Assembly (NCBI GenBank): GCA_900544095.1
Contig: UQTV01000002.1
Location: 297,085 to 361,084 of the forward strand
Length of the DNA: 64,000 nt
Direction: 5' to 3'
DNA from: an uncultured Collinsella sp.
GTDB taxonomy: Bacteria; Actinomycetota; Coriobacteriia; Coriobacteriales; Coriobacteriaceae
Under the pieces are notes generated by a model. It saw only the letters and a list, made by a program, of their open reading frames with translations, made no database searches and was not told where the DNA came from. Shown here piece after piece: positions 52,979 through 61,603 of this stretch. The stretch's first letter is position 1. The number at the start of each line of letters is the position of its first letter. The position numbers and the translations under genes were made by a program.

Positions 52979-54084
52979 TTCGTCGTCAACTGATCAATTT
53001 CCAAAACCGCAGCGTCGATGTCCGTGTCGGATTGGGCGCGTTCGATGAGTTGTCGCGCATGTTTGCCTCGACTGTGGGCAAGCCTAAGCGCGCGATGGTC
53101 GTTTGGAACGACGCCACATCCGAGCGTTTTGGTGAGGTCGTCGAGCATGCGCTGGTCGACGCCGGTTTTGTCATGTCACAGCTTCCCCTCGAGGTTTCGC
53201 CTGCTGGTGCCACGCTTGCTGATGCCGATGCTATCTTTGGCGCCCTGACTGCCAATGGCATTACCTGTGACGATCTGGTTGTCGCCGTTGGCGATGCCGC
53301 AACCTGCTCGGTTGTTAGCTGGTGTGCCAATCAGTGGTGCGGCCGCACCGAGTGCGCGTTGCTGCCGACGACGTTCGACGCCATGCTCACGGTCGCGACG
53401 ACCATGAAGCCGCTCGTCGCCTCGTCGTCGAATGCGCTTCCCGCTATCGCGTTCCGTCCTGAGCCGGGCTTGGTCGTGTGTGACCTCGACCTTGTTCGTG
53501 AGGCGGACCCCGAGTACCTCAAGCTCGGCTATGTGGTACTTGTTGGTACCATGCTTTCGAGCAGCAAGACCCGTTGGAATCAGTTTACTGAGACCGTTCC
53601 CGAGATTCTCGCGGGCGAGGAGGTCGCGCTCGTCAATGCAGTTCAATGGTCTCAGACTGCCCGCAAGGACATACTGATGGCCACGAACCCGAGCGCCCGC
53701 CATGCGCTCGATTTTGGCAAGACGGGGGAGCGTACTCTGCGCGCTTGCTTGGGCGATGCTGCTTCGCAGGTTCCTGCCTATCAGCTGTTATCCGAGGGCA
53801 TGCGCTTTGAGGCGCGCCTAGCACATGATGCCTGCGACTTCGATATCGATTACGTCTTTGAGGTCGATGACTGCCTGGAGGACTTTGGTATCGAGGAACT
53901 TGCCTTCGATCTGGAGCCTGCCGCATATATCGAGGAGTTCCGCAAGCAGCAGTTCGCTCGCTCGAACCGCAGCATGTTGCCGCTGCCCGCGGCACTTGGC
54001 GCCATTCGTCTAACGAGCGTTGAGGACGAGGTTCTTGAGCGCCATACTCACGCCTACTTGGCTTCACGCAAAGAACTTCTCTAA
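52975..54084 (+). CDS. 3-dehydroquinate synthase-like protein, probably catalytically inactive
   Basis: A 369-residue AroB-like protein placed where aroB normally follows aroK. The fold outline is recognisable: an N-terminal NAD domain with the DDLVVAVGDAATCSVV segment, where AroB has GGGVVGDxxGF, then CALLPTTFDAMLTVATTMKP for the usual PTTLLAQVDSSVGGK. In the metal site, AroB has FGHTxGHA; here LDFGKTGERT has Lys249 and Arg253 in place of both His. AroB's LLHGEAV is LLSEGMR, with Ser273. Loss of the zinc ligands and of the glycine-rich loop argues against DHQ synthase activity. It overlaps aroK by 4 bases. Confidence 0.7.
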   Translation: MIRRQLINFQNRSVDVRVGLGAFDELSRMFASTVGKPKRAMVVWNDATSERFGEVVEHALVDAGFVMSQLPLEVSPAGATLADADAIFGALTANGITCDDLVVAVGDAATCSVVSWCANQWCGRTECALLPTTFDAMLTVATTMKPLVASSSNALPAIAFRPEPGLVVCDLDLVREADPEYLKLGYVVLVGTMLSSSKTRWNQFTETVPEILAGEEVALVNAVQWSQTARKDILMATNPSARHALDFGKTGERTLRACLGDAASQVPAYQLLSEGMRFEARLAHDACDFDIDYVFEVDDCLEDFGIEELAFDLEPAAYIEEFRKQQFARSNRSMLPLPAALGAIRLTSVEDEVLERHTHAYLASRKELL

Positions 54085-54216
54085 GATTTATTGACATCCA
54101 TTGTCTTTCGTATCATGTTGAGGGGCGGGTTTTCAATCGGTTGCGGATCGCATGCGATTTCGTCGTTCGGTTGAGACCCGTCCCGTCTATATAGAGACAA
54201 CAAGAAAGGAATCTGC

Positions 54217-55347
54217 ATGTCTGAGTTTGCTGCCGGTCCTGCCGGTCGTATCGAGCGTGTCCGTGCCCTGATGGCCGAGCGTGGCTACGACGCCATCGTG
54301 GTGCGCGACGAGGCCAACCTTCGTTGGCTTACGGGCGTGAAGGGCGTCTTCGACTACACCTTCGAGTTCCCGCACGCTGCGTTTATTACGGTCGACCAGT
54401 GCCTGTTCCACACCGACTCGCGCTACCTCAACAGCTTTGAGGAGAACACGCCCGCCGGCAGCCCTTGGGTCTACGACATGGACGAGGGTACCATTCCCGG
54501 CTGGGTCGCCGGCAAGATCGCAGCCAACAAGTGCCGTGTCTGCGCTGTCGAAGACGATATGCAGATTAACTTCTACCAGGGTATTCAGCGCGGCCTGGAG
54601 GACCGTTCCGTCGCCTGCATGCTAACGCTGATGCACGACGACATCCGCAAGATGCGCGCCATCAAGGATGCCGAGGAGATCGAGCTCATGCGCCATGCGC
54701 AGTCGATCACCGATGCCGCCTTCCAGCATATGCTCGGCTTTATTAAGCCTGGTATGACCGAGAAGCAGGTTCGCAACGAGCTCGAGAACTTTATGTTCGC
54801 CAACGGCGCCGACAGCCTGGCCTTCGGCTCCATCGTGGCGAGCGGTCCCAACACCGCCAACCCGCATGCCGTGCCGAGCGACCGCGTGATCGAGAAGGGC
54901 GATTTCGTTCTTATGGATTACGGCGCGGGCTACTGCGATTACCGCTCCGACATGACACGCACCGTCGTGATGGGCGAACCCACGCAGGAGCAGCTCGACC
55001 TGTACACGCTCGTGCGCCGTACACACGAGGAGTGCGTCGCCGCCATCCATCCGGGCGTCGAGGGCAACGACATCTTCAAGCTCTCTAAGAAGATCATCGG
55101 CGATGCCGGCTATGGCGATTACTACAACCATGGTCTGGGCCACGGCGTTGGTATCGACATCCACGAGCTGCCCAACTTCAACCGCAGTAAGAACACCATC
55201 GAGATCGGCTCGGTTGTCACCATGGAGCCCGGCGTCTACCTGCCCGGCGTGGGCGGCGTGCGCCTGGAGGACTACGGCGTGGTCACCGAGAACGGCTACG
55301 AGCCCTTCACCAAGACCCCGCACGACCTGCACATTATCGACTGCTAG
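54217..55347 (+). CDS. pepQ: M24 family aminopeptidase (Xaa-Pro peptidase, PepQ/YqhT-like)
   Basis: A 376-residue creatinase-type metallopeptidase that removes or cuts N-terminal residues before proline. The N-terminal creatinase-like domain (about 1-130) contains RDEANLRWLTGVKG. The catalytic domain has the five metal ligands: two Asp in LMDYGAGYCDYRSDMTRTVV, a His in NHGLGHGVGIDIHE, and Glu in MEPGVYLPG and RLEDYGVV. AGAAAGGAA precedes the ATG. It lies upstream of efp as yqhT does in B. subtilis. The 130-base leader holds an imperfect long stem (GGGGCGGGTT with AGACCCGTCCC) of unknown use. Confidence 0.9.
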   Translation: MSEFAAGPAGRIERVRALMAERGYDAIVVRDEANLRWLTGVKGVFDYTFEFPHAAFITVDQCLFHTDSRYLNSFEENTPAGSPWVYDMDEGTIPGWVAGKIAANKCRVCAVEDDMQINFYQGIQRGLEDRSVACMLTLMHDDIRKMRAIKDAEEIELMRHAQSITDAAFQHMLGFIKPGMTEKQVRNELENFMFANGADSLAFGSIVASGPNTANPHAVPSDRVIEKGDFVLMDYGAGYCDYRSDMTRTVVMGEPTQEQLDLYTLVRRTHEECVAAIHPGVEGNDIFKLSKKIIGDAGYGDYYNHGLGHGVGIDIHELPNFNRSKNTIEIGSVVTMEPGVYLPGVGGVRLEDYGVVTENGYEPFTKTPHDLHIIDC

Positions 55348-55370
55348 TCTACTTCGGTAGATAGTTTGGG

Positions 55371-55413
55371 GCGGGGCGTCCGAATCGATCCGGACGCCCC
55401 GCGTTCTCTTTTT
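55371..55413 (+). terminator. terminator after pepQ
   Basis: GCGGGGCGTCCG (55371-55382) pairs perfectly with CGGACGCCCCGC (55391-55402) around an 8-base loop, followed by GTTCTCTTTTT. Confidence 0.92.
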
Positions 55414-55444
55414 ATGCGCTCGCCGCAGGCGCCGCCTGCAAGTG

Positions 55445-55450
55445 TATAAT
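55445..55450 (+). promoter_or_regulatory. -10 element of a promoter for efp
   Basis: A perfect TATAAT lies 58 bases before efp, shortly after the pepQ terminator. No recognisable -35 is present at 16-17 bases. Confidence 0.45.
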
Positions 55451-55507
55451 TTCTATCGTATGTAATTTGGACGCTTGTGCGTTCTGCCCATAACAAGAAA
55501 GGTCGCT

Positions 55508-56071
55508 ATGCCTACCATTTCTACCGCCGACTTCAAGAACGGCCTCGGTCTCCGCATCAAGGACAAGGTCTACACCATCGTCGAGTTCCAGCATGTCAAG
55601 CCGGGCAAGGGCGGCGCGTTTGTGCGCTACAAGACCCGCGACATCAAGAGCGGCCGCGTCGTCGAGAACACCTGCAACGCCGGCACCAAGTTCGAGAGCG
55701 TCATGCTCACCACCCGTGAGTTCCAGTACCTCTACAACGATGGCACCGACTACATCTTCATGGACAACGAGTCCTATGAGCAGGTTCCCGTTCCCGAGGA
55801 CATGGTGGGCGAGAACTCCAAGTGGCTGCGCGAGAACGACATCTGCCAGCTGCTCTTCGCCGACGATGAGCTCATGGGCGTGACCCCGCCGATGTTCATC
55901 GAGACCACCATTGTCCAAACCGACCCGGGCTTTAAGGGCGACACCGTCCAGGGTTCCACCAAGCCGGCCACGATCGACACCGGCGCTGTCATCCAGGTCC
56001 CCATGTACCTCAACGAGGGCGAGGTCATCAAGGTTGACACCCGCGACGGCAAGTTCGTCTCCCGCGTCTAG
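55508..56071 (+). CDS. efp: translation elongation factor P
   Basis: EF-P relieves ribosomes stalled at polyproline. The 187-residue protein has the three beta-barrel domains. The tip loop VKPGKGGAFVR carries Lys34, the residue modified in many species. LLFADDELMGVTPPMFIE and DTGAVIQVPMYLNEGEVI are family signatures. GAAAGG precedes the ATG at 55508. No epmA/epmB-type modification genes are in the window. efp leads an operon with asp23 and nusB. Confidence 0.97.
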   Translation: MPTISTADFKNGLGLRIKDKVYTIVEFQHVKPGKGGAFVRYKTRDIKSGRVVENTCNAGTKFESVMLTTREFQYLYNDGTDYIFMDNESYEQVPVPEDMVGENSKWLRENDICQLLFADDELMGVTPPMFIETTIVQTDPGFKGDTVQGSTKPATIDTGAVIQVPMYLNEGEVIKVDTRDGKFVSRV

Positions 56072-56095
56072 CAACCAACTTCTCTAGGAGGACTC

Positions 56096-56458
56096 ATGCC
56101 CCAGGAAATCAAGATTGACGGCATCGGCATTTCGCCCGATGTTCTGACCGCCATCGTCTCGCGCGCCGTGTCCGATGTCGAGGGCATCGCCTCCGTTGGC
56201 GTCAAGGACCTTGCCACTAATCTTGTCTCCATGATGCTCTCGTCCAAGGCCCCGGCTTCCGAGCCGGCGGTCGAGGCCGAGGTCGTTGGCGACAAGCTCG
56301 CACTCACCGTGCGTGTCGTGGTGTTCTTTGGCTATCCGTTCAAGAAACTCGCCGAGGCCGTTCGCGCCGCCGTGGTCGCCGCCATCGATGCTCAGGTGGG
56401 CGTCGAGGTCGAGCGCGTCGACGTTTGCATTGACGGCCTCGTTTTCCCCAAGGAGTAA
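56096..56458 (+). CDS. Asp23/Gls24 family protein (YqhY-like)
   Basis: A 120-residue second Asp23/Gls24 protein. It shows ISPDVLTAIVSRAVSDVEGI, the central KLALTVRVVVFFGYPFKKL and VEVERVDVCIDGLVF. In B. subtilis the equivalent yqhY lies just before nusB near efp and affects lipid synthesis, and the same order is seen here. AGGAGGA precedes the ATG. It differs clearly from the paralogue at 8642 (YloU-type), so the two are old duplicates. Confidence 0.88.
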   Translation: MPQEIKIDGIGISPDVLTAIVSRAVSDVEGIASVGVKDLATNLVSMMLSSKAPASEPAVEAEVVGDKLALTVRVVVFFGYPFKKLAEAVRAAVVAAIDAQVGVEVERVDVCIDGLVFPKE

Positions 56459-56461
56459 CCT

Positions 56462-57049
56462 TTGAGCCTTAAGGTTTATCGCGGGCGCACGCTTGCCCGC
56501 AGTCAGGCGCTGCAGCTGCTGTTTCAGGCCGAGGCCACGGACAGCCCGCTCGAGCGCGTCCTCGAGGGCGATTTCCTGATCTCGAAGGGCCCCCTCGACC
56601 CCTATGCGCTCGAGCTTTGCCGTGGTGCCTACGAGCATATCGATCGCATCGACTGTGCCCTGCGCGCCGTCGCCAAGAACTGGGATCTTATGCGCATGCC
56701 CGGCGCCGACCGCAACCTGCTGCGTATCGCCGTCTACGAGATGCGCTTCCTCACCGACGAGGAGGTCTCGGACGCTATCGTGATCAACGAGGCCGTCGAG
56801 CTTGCCAAGGCCTATGGCACCGATCAGTCCGCGTCGTTTGTCAACGGCGTGCTGGGCAAGATCGCTCGTAGCGAGGAGCTGCCGGGTGAGGATCTGTACC
56901 AGGAGCTGCTGGCCGAAGATCGCGCTCGCGAGGAGGCGCAGGCTGCCGAGGCGGCCGCCAAGGTCGCTGCCGCTCAGGCTGCCGCCGGTGTACTTGCCGA
57001 GGATGCGGACGCTGCTGAGGCCGTCGAGGCCGACTCCGTCGAGGAGTAG
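56462..57049 (+). CDS. nusB: transcription antitermination factor NusB
   Basis: NusB binds boxA RNA with S10 to prevent early termination of rRNA transcription. The 195-residue protein starts at TTG 56462 with AAGGAG upstream. Conserved parts are LARSQALQLLFQAEATD, RNLLRIAVYEMRFL and VINEAVELAKAYGTDQSASFVNGVLGKIA (in separate pieces along the C-terminal half). An extra Ala/Glu-rich tail of about 45 residues follows the NusB fold. xseB follows after 2 bases. Confidence 0.94.
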   Translation: MSLKVYRGRTLARSQALQLLFQAEATDSPLERVLEGDFLISKGPLDPYALELCRGAYEHIDRIDCALRAVAKNWDLMRMPGADRNLLRIAVYEMRFLTDEEVSDAIVINEAVELAKAYGTDQSASFVNGVLGKIARSEELPGEDLYQELLAEDRAREEAQAAEAAAKVAAAQAAAGVLAEDADAAEAVEADSVEE

Positions 57050-57051
57050 CC

Positions 57052-57291
57052 ATGCCAGAGGGTTCCGTCCGCAACTTCGATGAGATCTCGGATCGCCTGG
57101 ACCAGATCATCGCTACCGTTCGCTCCAAGGATACCTCCTTGGAGCGTTCGCTCGATCTGTTTGACGAGGCGATTGAGCTGGGCTCCCGCGCGGTCGATAT
57201 GGTCGACAAGTTTGAGTTGACGCCGCGTGAGGCCGATAAGCTCGAACAGGAATACGATGAGGATGCGGCAAACGAATCCCAGGATAGCTAG
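57052..57291 (+). CDS. xseB: exodeoxyribonuclease VII small subunit
   Basis: XseB is the small helical subunit of exonuclease VII, which degrades single-stranded DNA. The 79-residue protein has the signature FDEISDRLDQIIATVRSKDT, then LERSLDLFDEAIELG. The gene starts 2 bases after nusB. The large-subunit gene xseA, normally adjacent, is absent from the window, as are folD and ispA, which lie between nusB and tlyA in B. subtilis. Confidence 0.92.
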   Translation: MPEGSVRNFDEISDRLDQIIATVRSKDTSLERSLDLFDEAIELGSRAVDMVDKFELTPREADKLEQEYDEDAANESQDS

Positions 57292-57326
57292 GCCGCATCT
57301 CTGGATACGAATGGTTGATGGCATTC

Positions 57327-58130
57327 ATGAAACGCGTGCGTCTTGATGACGAACTGATTTCACAGGGCATCTGCGCCGATCGCGCGGATGCCCTTCGCAC
57401 TCTTATGGCCGGCTTGGTCTCGAGTGGCGGCGAGCGCTTGACTTCGCCGGGTCTTAAGGTGATGCCGGGGCTGCCGCTGCACGTGAAGGGGCGTATTCCC
57501 TATGTTGGCCGCGGCGGTCTTAAGCTCGAAGGCGCGCTTGATGCGTTTGGCATCAATCCGACGGGCCTTGCCTGTTTGGATGTGGGCTGCTCTACCGGCG
57601 GTTTTACCGATTGCCTGCTCAAGCGCGGAGCTGCGACTGTTGTCTCTGTGGACGTGGGTCGCGCCCAGTTCGATTGGTCGTTGCGTCAGGACGATCGCGT
57701 GACGCTGCATGAGCGCACAAACGTGACGCAGCTGCCTGAGCTTGGCTATGCCGGCGCCATCGACCTGGCTGTGTGTGATGTCTCGTTTACCAGCATCGCG
57801 AACATTATCGATGCGGTACTGGCGTGCCTGGCGCCTACGGGTGCATTCTGCACGCTCGTAAAGCCGCAGTTTGAGGCTCCGGCGGCGCTGGTGGGCGAGG
57901 GCGGCGTTGTGACCGATCCCGCCGTGCGCCGCGATACGCTCGTGGCGGCGGTTGAGCTCTTTGCTGCCAAGGGGCTGTTCCCGGTCGATGTGTGCGTGTC
58001 GCCCATTCATGGTGCCAAGGGCAACGTTGAGTTTTTCCTGTACGGCACGAGATTTGAATCTGGCGACCGCTCGCAAGACGTGCTGCAATCCCAGGTATCG
58101 GTTTTGAGCGAGAAAGCTGCAACGCTATGA
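57327..58130 (+). CDS. tlyA: TlyA-family rRNA methyltransferase / hemolysin-like protein
   Basis: TlyA-type enzymes 2'-O-methylate 16S and/or 23S rRNA. The 267-residue protein has an N-terminal S4 domain (MKRVRLDDELISQGICADRA) and an FtsJ-like SAM domain with LDVGCSTGGFTDCLLKRGA, VSVDVGRAQFDW and VCDVSFTSI, then LVKPQFEA. The catalytic K-D-K layout is plausible. The ATG at 57327 fits the family start best; an ATG 9 bases upstream would add three residues, and neither has a strong ribosome-binding site. It overlaps nadK by 4 bases. Confidence 0.9.
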   Translation: MKRVRLDDELISQGICADRADALRTLMAGLVSSGGERLTSPGLKVMPGLPLHVKGRIPYVGRGGLKLEGALDAFGINPTGLACLDVGCSTGGFTDCLLKRGAATVVSVDVGRAQFDWSLRQDDRVTLHERTNVTQLPELGYAGAIDLAVCDVSFTSIANIIDAVLACLAPTGAFCTLVKPQFEAPAALVGEGGVVTDPAVRRDTLVAAVELFAAKGLFPVDVCVSPIHGAKGNVEFFLYGTRFESGDRSQDVLQSQVSVLSEKAATL

Positions 58131-58987
58131 AGGTCTTTCTGGTTCCCAATTACTACAAGCAAGAGGCGGTCGAGAGCGGCCTGATGCTCGAGCTTTGGCT
58201 GACGCGCCAGGGCTATGAGGTCGCATGGGCTGCCGACCAGCGATCGAAGATTCAGAGCACGCCTGATATTGACGGCTCCGATCTGGTCATTACGCTCGGC
58301 GGTGACGGTACGTTGCTGCGCGCTGCCCGCATCCTCAACCATCGCGAGATTCCTATCCTCGGTCTTTCCTATGGTCACCTGGGCTTTTTAACTGCTGCGA
58401 GCCCCGAGGAGCGCGACATTCTGCAGGTCGTGAGCGACGCCCTTTCCGGCGAGCTGCACGTGAGCCGTCGCGCCACCATCGCCGCGGATATCGTGTCCGT
58501 GCGCGAAGACGGTACGAAGGATGTCGTGCGCACCTTCGCCCTCAACGACATGGCGCTTACCCGCGGTCCGCTGTCCGATATGGTCGAGTTCGACATCACG
58601 GTGTCGGGCCACCATATCGACCGACTGCGTGGCGACGGCGTGGTCGTGTCCACGGCGACTGGTTCTACGGGGTACGCGCTCAGTGCCGGTGGCCCCATCG
58701 TGAGCCCCGACTATACGGGTATGGTCTGCGTACCTATTGCGCCGCACACCATTCAGGCCCGTGCCTTCTTGACTTCGCCGAGTGATGTCGTCGAAATCTT
58801 TATGTCTGATGACCGTCCGAGCGTTCCGGCGATCGCTATCGATGGACAATTTATTACTTGCGATGGCACCGTTGAGAGCGTGGCGGTGCGTCGCGGGCCC
58901 GGTGATGTGCTGCTGCTGGATTACGGCCCCGAGAGCTTCTATAACTCGGTGAGCCGCGTATTCTACGGAGTCCGTCATGATCGATGA
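58127..58987 (+). CDS. nadK: NAD kinase
   Basis: NadK phosphorylates NAD to NADP. The 286-residue protein has the catalytic motif VITLGGDGTLLRAARI (about residue 50), LGLSYGHLGFLTAASPEE, and the NAD-binding motif GDGVVVSTATGSTGYALSAG, with GPIVSP next. It is coupled to tlyA by an ATGA overlap and to recN by an 11-base overlap, the usual tlyA-nadK-recN order. Confidence 0.95.
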   Translation: MKVFLVPNYYKQEAVESGLMLELWLTRQGYEVAWAADQRSKIQSTPDIDGSDLVITLGGDGTLLRAARILNHREIPILGLSYGHLGFLTAASPEERDILQVVSDALSGELHVSRRATIAADIVSVREDGTKDVVRTFALNDMALTRGPLSDMVEFDITVSGHHIDRLRGDGVVVSTATGSTGYALSAGGPIVSPDYTGMVCVPIAPHTIQARAFLTSPSDVVEIFMSDDRPSVPAIAIDGQFITCDGTVESVAVRRGPGDVLLLDYGPESFYNSVSRVFYGVRHDR

Positions 58988-60605
58988 GCTGCAGGTTTCT
59001 AACATTGCGCTCATTCGCGAGGCGACGCTGCTGCCGAGTGCCGGCCTGACTGTCCTGACCGGCGAGACCGGTGCCGGCAAGACCGCGCTGCTCTCGGCCC
59101 TCAAGCTTATTTTGGGTGAGCGCGCGGATTCGTCTATGGTGCGCGAGGGCGAGGCGCTGGCGAGCGTCGAGGCGCGCCTGTTTGACGGCCCGCACGACAC
59201 GGAGGGCTTCATCGTGCAGCGCAGTCTTTCTGCCGAGGGCCGCAGCCGAGTGAAGATTGACGGACGCATCGCCAGTGTGCGCGAGCTTTCGGAGCGCGTT
59301 GGCGTGATGATGGATCTGTGCGGCCAACACGAGCACCAGCGCTTGCTCGATCCGGCGCATCATGTTGCGATGGTCGATGCCTGGGCAGGGCGCCCTGCAC
59401 TCGAGGCGCTCGAGCACTACCGCGCCTGCTTTAAGGCTTCGCGCGCTGCCGCTAAGGAGGTTCGACGTGTCGAAGAGACCTCGCGTGCGCAGGGGAGCCG
59501 CGTCGAGGAAGCGCGCTTTGCGCTCGAGCGTATCGGCGAGATCGACCCCAAACCGGGCGAGTATGAGGAACTCGAGGAACTGCTGCCGCGCTCCGAACAT
59601 GCCGAGGTGCTGGTTGCCACAGCTAATGATGCCCATGCATCGCTTGCCTCTGAAGGGGGAGCGCTCGATGCCGTGAACAGCGCCGTGGCAGAACTTTCCC
59701 GTATGGCTTCCGTCGATCGCAAACTTGGCGACATTGCCGATTTGCTTTCGGATGCCTGTATCTCCCTTGAGGATTGCGCGAACGAACTTCGTGCCTATCG
59801 CGATGGCGTCGCCTTCGATCCGCGCGAGCTCGCTCGCATGCGTGAGCGGTATTCCGACCTCAAGGGCCTGCTGCGTCAGTGGGGTCCTACCATGGACGAT
59901 GTTTTTGCCATGCGCGATCGCTCGCAAGAGCTGCTGTCCCTGGTCGATGATGGCGATGAACAGATCAGAAAGGCGCGTGAGGCACTCGGGAGCGCCGAGC
60001 ACGAGTTGTTTGCCGCTGCCAAGGCACTTAAGCGCGCTCGCAATGTGGCGGCCCCGCGCTTCTGCCACGAGGTTTGCCGCCAGATGGCTCGCCTGGAGAT
60101 GGGCGGCGCCGAGCTCGTCTGGGAGTCGCGTGATCTTCCCCGTGCTGAGTGGACGCCCGTTGGTCCTTCGAGCTACGAGCTGCTATACCGCAGCGGTGCC
60201 GGTTTGACTCCACGTCCCCTGCGCCGCATTGCGTCGGGCGGCGAGCTCAGCCGCGTCATGTTGGCAAGTAAGGTTGTCCTCGGTAACGCGGACGGTGTCG
60301 ATACGCTGGTGTTTGACGAGGTCGATGCCGGTGTCGGTGGCTCCACGGCGCGTGCGCTCGCGGGCGTGCTGGCAGATCTCGCCGCTACGCATCAGGTGAT
60401 TGTCGTAACCCACTTGGCGCAGGTCGCCGTCATGGCTGACAAGCATTATGTCGTCAGCAAGGAACCGGGCGACGTTCCCCAGACGCATCTGGATGAGGTG
60501 GCCGGGGATGCTCGCACCGCAGAGATCGCCCGCATGCTGAGCGGCGATCAGTCCGAGGCAAGCTTGGCCCACGCGAAGCAGATGCTCGAAGAAGCTCGAG
60601 GTTAG
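58977..60605 (+). CDS. recN: DNA repair protein RecN
   Basis: RecN is an SMC-like ATPase acting at double-strand breaks. The 542-residue protein has Walker A LTGETGAGKTALLSALKLIL (about residues 28-47), a central coiled coil, and at the C-terminus the signature ASGGELSRVMLASKVVLG, Walker B TLVFDEVDAGVGG and the VVTHLAQVAVMADKHY segment. The start codon ATG at 58977 lies inside the nadK end. It is the last gene of the efp-recN group. Confidence 0.95.
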   Translation: MIDELQVSNIALIREATLLPSAGLTVLTGETGAGKTALLSALKLILGERADSSMVREGEALASVEARLFDGPHDTEGFIVQRSLSAEGRSRVKIDGRIASVRELSERVGVMMDLCGQHEHQRLLDPAHHVAMVDAWAGRPALEALEHYRACFKASRAAAKEVRRVEETSRAQGSRVEEARFALERIGEIDPKPGEYEELEELLPRSEHAEVLVATANDAHASLASEGGALDAVNSAVAELSRMASVDRKLGDIADLLSDACISLEDCANELRAYRDGVAFDPRELARMRERYSDLKGLLRQWGPTMDDVFAMRDRSQELLSLVDDGDEQIRKAREALGSAEHELFAAAKALKRARNVAAPRFCHEVCRQMARLEMGGAELVWESRDLPRAEWTPVGPSSYELLYRSGAGLTPRPLRRIASGGELSRVMLASKVVLGNADGVDTLVFDEVDAGVGGSTARALAGVLADLAATHQVIVVTHLAQVAVMADKHYVVSKEPGDVPQTHLDEVAGDARTAEIARMLSGDQSEASLAHAKQMLEEARG

Positions 60606-60623
60606 GTCGTATCAGCGGTGTTG

Positions 60624-60656
60624 GTGGGACAAAATTGACTGAAATTTTTGTCCCAC
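60624..60656. terminator. hairpin between converging recN and the RpiR gene
   Basis: GTGGGACAAAA (60624-60634) pairs perfectly with TTTTGTCCCAC (60646-60656). The T and A runs within the stem ends could end transcription from either side. The TTTGTCCCAC arm recurs at 44006 and 63990. Confidence 0.65.
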
Positions 60657-60664
60657 TACGCGTT

Positions 60665-61522
60665 TTACTCAACGACCTTATCCGGCTGGATGAGCTCCTC
60701 GTAGTAGCTGATATGCTCACGCGCGTCTTCAATCTCGGGCAGCAGGAAGTTGTAGATGACCTCGATGATCATCGTGGCGCTCATCTTGGAGAATGCGAAG
60801 TCGCCCGTTGTCAGCAGTGCCTCGTGATTGACGGTATTAAAGGTGTAGTCGGCTAGGCGCGCAAGTGGAGACTTGCTGTCGCTGCTGATGACGACTACAG
60901 TGGCGCCGCAGTCGCGAGCCGCTTTTGCCATGCGATTCAGACGGCGAGATTTGCCGGAGTTCGAGATCAGCACGATAACGTCGCCGGGGCGCAACGTGAG
61001 CGCAAAGCCGATTGATGTCTCGCTGATGGTGCTTGCCATGCAGCGAAGGCCCAGCTGCGAAAACTTAAATGTCGCATCGAGCGCGACCGCGTTCGTATTG
61101 CCCACGGCGGCGAACTCAATAACACCGGCATTCTTAAGCGCGTGTACAACTGCGGCCAACGTGTCGTGATCTATGCCGTCGATGGTCGCTTTAAGCTCAC
61201 TCACCTTGGCGGCGAGGATATTTTTTAGGCTCTGCTCCATATTATCGAGCGAGACCTCGTCGGTCAGGCCCTCGTTGCGCTGGCTTTCCAAATCCCTCGC
61301 CAACGAAAACTGAAAGCTGCGGAAGCTGCCAAAGCCCAGCTTTCGGCAGAAGCGCGAAACGGTCGCCTCGGACGTGGCGGCAGCGCGCGAGAGCTGAGCG
61401 GCCGTGAGGCGTGGCGCTTCGGACTGGTGTTCCAATATATAGTCGACAATGCGCTGCTCGGACTCGCTGTATCCCTGATGGGTACTAATGAGGGAAAGTG
61501 CGCTCTTGCTACTATCGGTCAT
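60665..61522 (-). CDS. RpiR/MurR-family transcriptional regulator
   Basis: A 285-residue sugar-phosphate-sensing regulator. The N-terminal HTH (about residues 15-75) shows YSESEQRIVDYILEH and ATSEATVSRFCRKLGFGSF. The C-terminal SIS domain has IEFAAVGNTNAVALDA, then DVIVLISNSGKSRRLNRMAK and GATVVVISSD. AGGAG lies 7 bases before the ATG at 61522, and an upstream in-frame TTG would add 16 residues without such a site. It is divergent from the fructose-type PTS gene. A perfect TGAAAG-AAC-CTTTCA repeat in the gap is the likely binding site, so it probably controls that PTS gene. Confidence 0.88.
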   Translation of the reverse strand: MTDSSKSALSLISTHQGYSESEQRIVDYILEHQSEAPRLTAAQLSRAAATSEATVSRFCRKLGFGSFRSFQFSLARDLESQRNEGLTDEVSLDNMEQSLKNILAAKVSELKATIDGIDHDTLAAVVHALKNAGVIEFAAVGNTNAVALDATFKFSQLGLRCMASTISETSIGFALTLRPGDVIVLISNSGKSRRLNRMAKAARDCGATVVVISSDSKSPLARLADYTFNTVNHEALLTTGDFAFSKMSATMIIEVIYNFLLPEIEDAREHISYYEELIQPDKVVE

Positions 61523-61603
61523 GGATGGCTCCTGGTTGGCATGAAAATCTAGCTTGATTTGCAATGCCATAGTATACGGGCATTTTCAATTACAAGATAC
61601 ACC

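Noticed and set aside
54091..54116. TTGACA and TATCAT before pepQ as a promoter
   Set aside because: The spacing is only 14 bases, too short for sigma-70. It was not listed as a feature.
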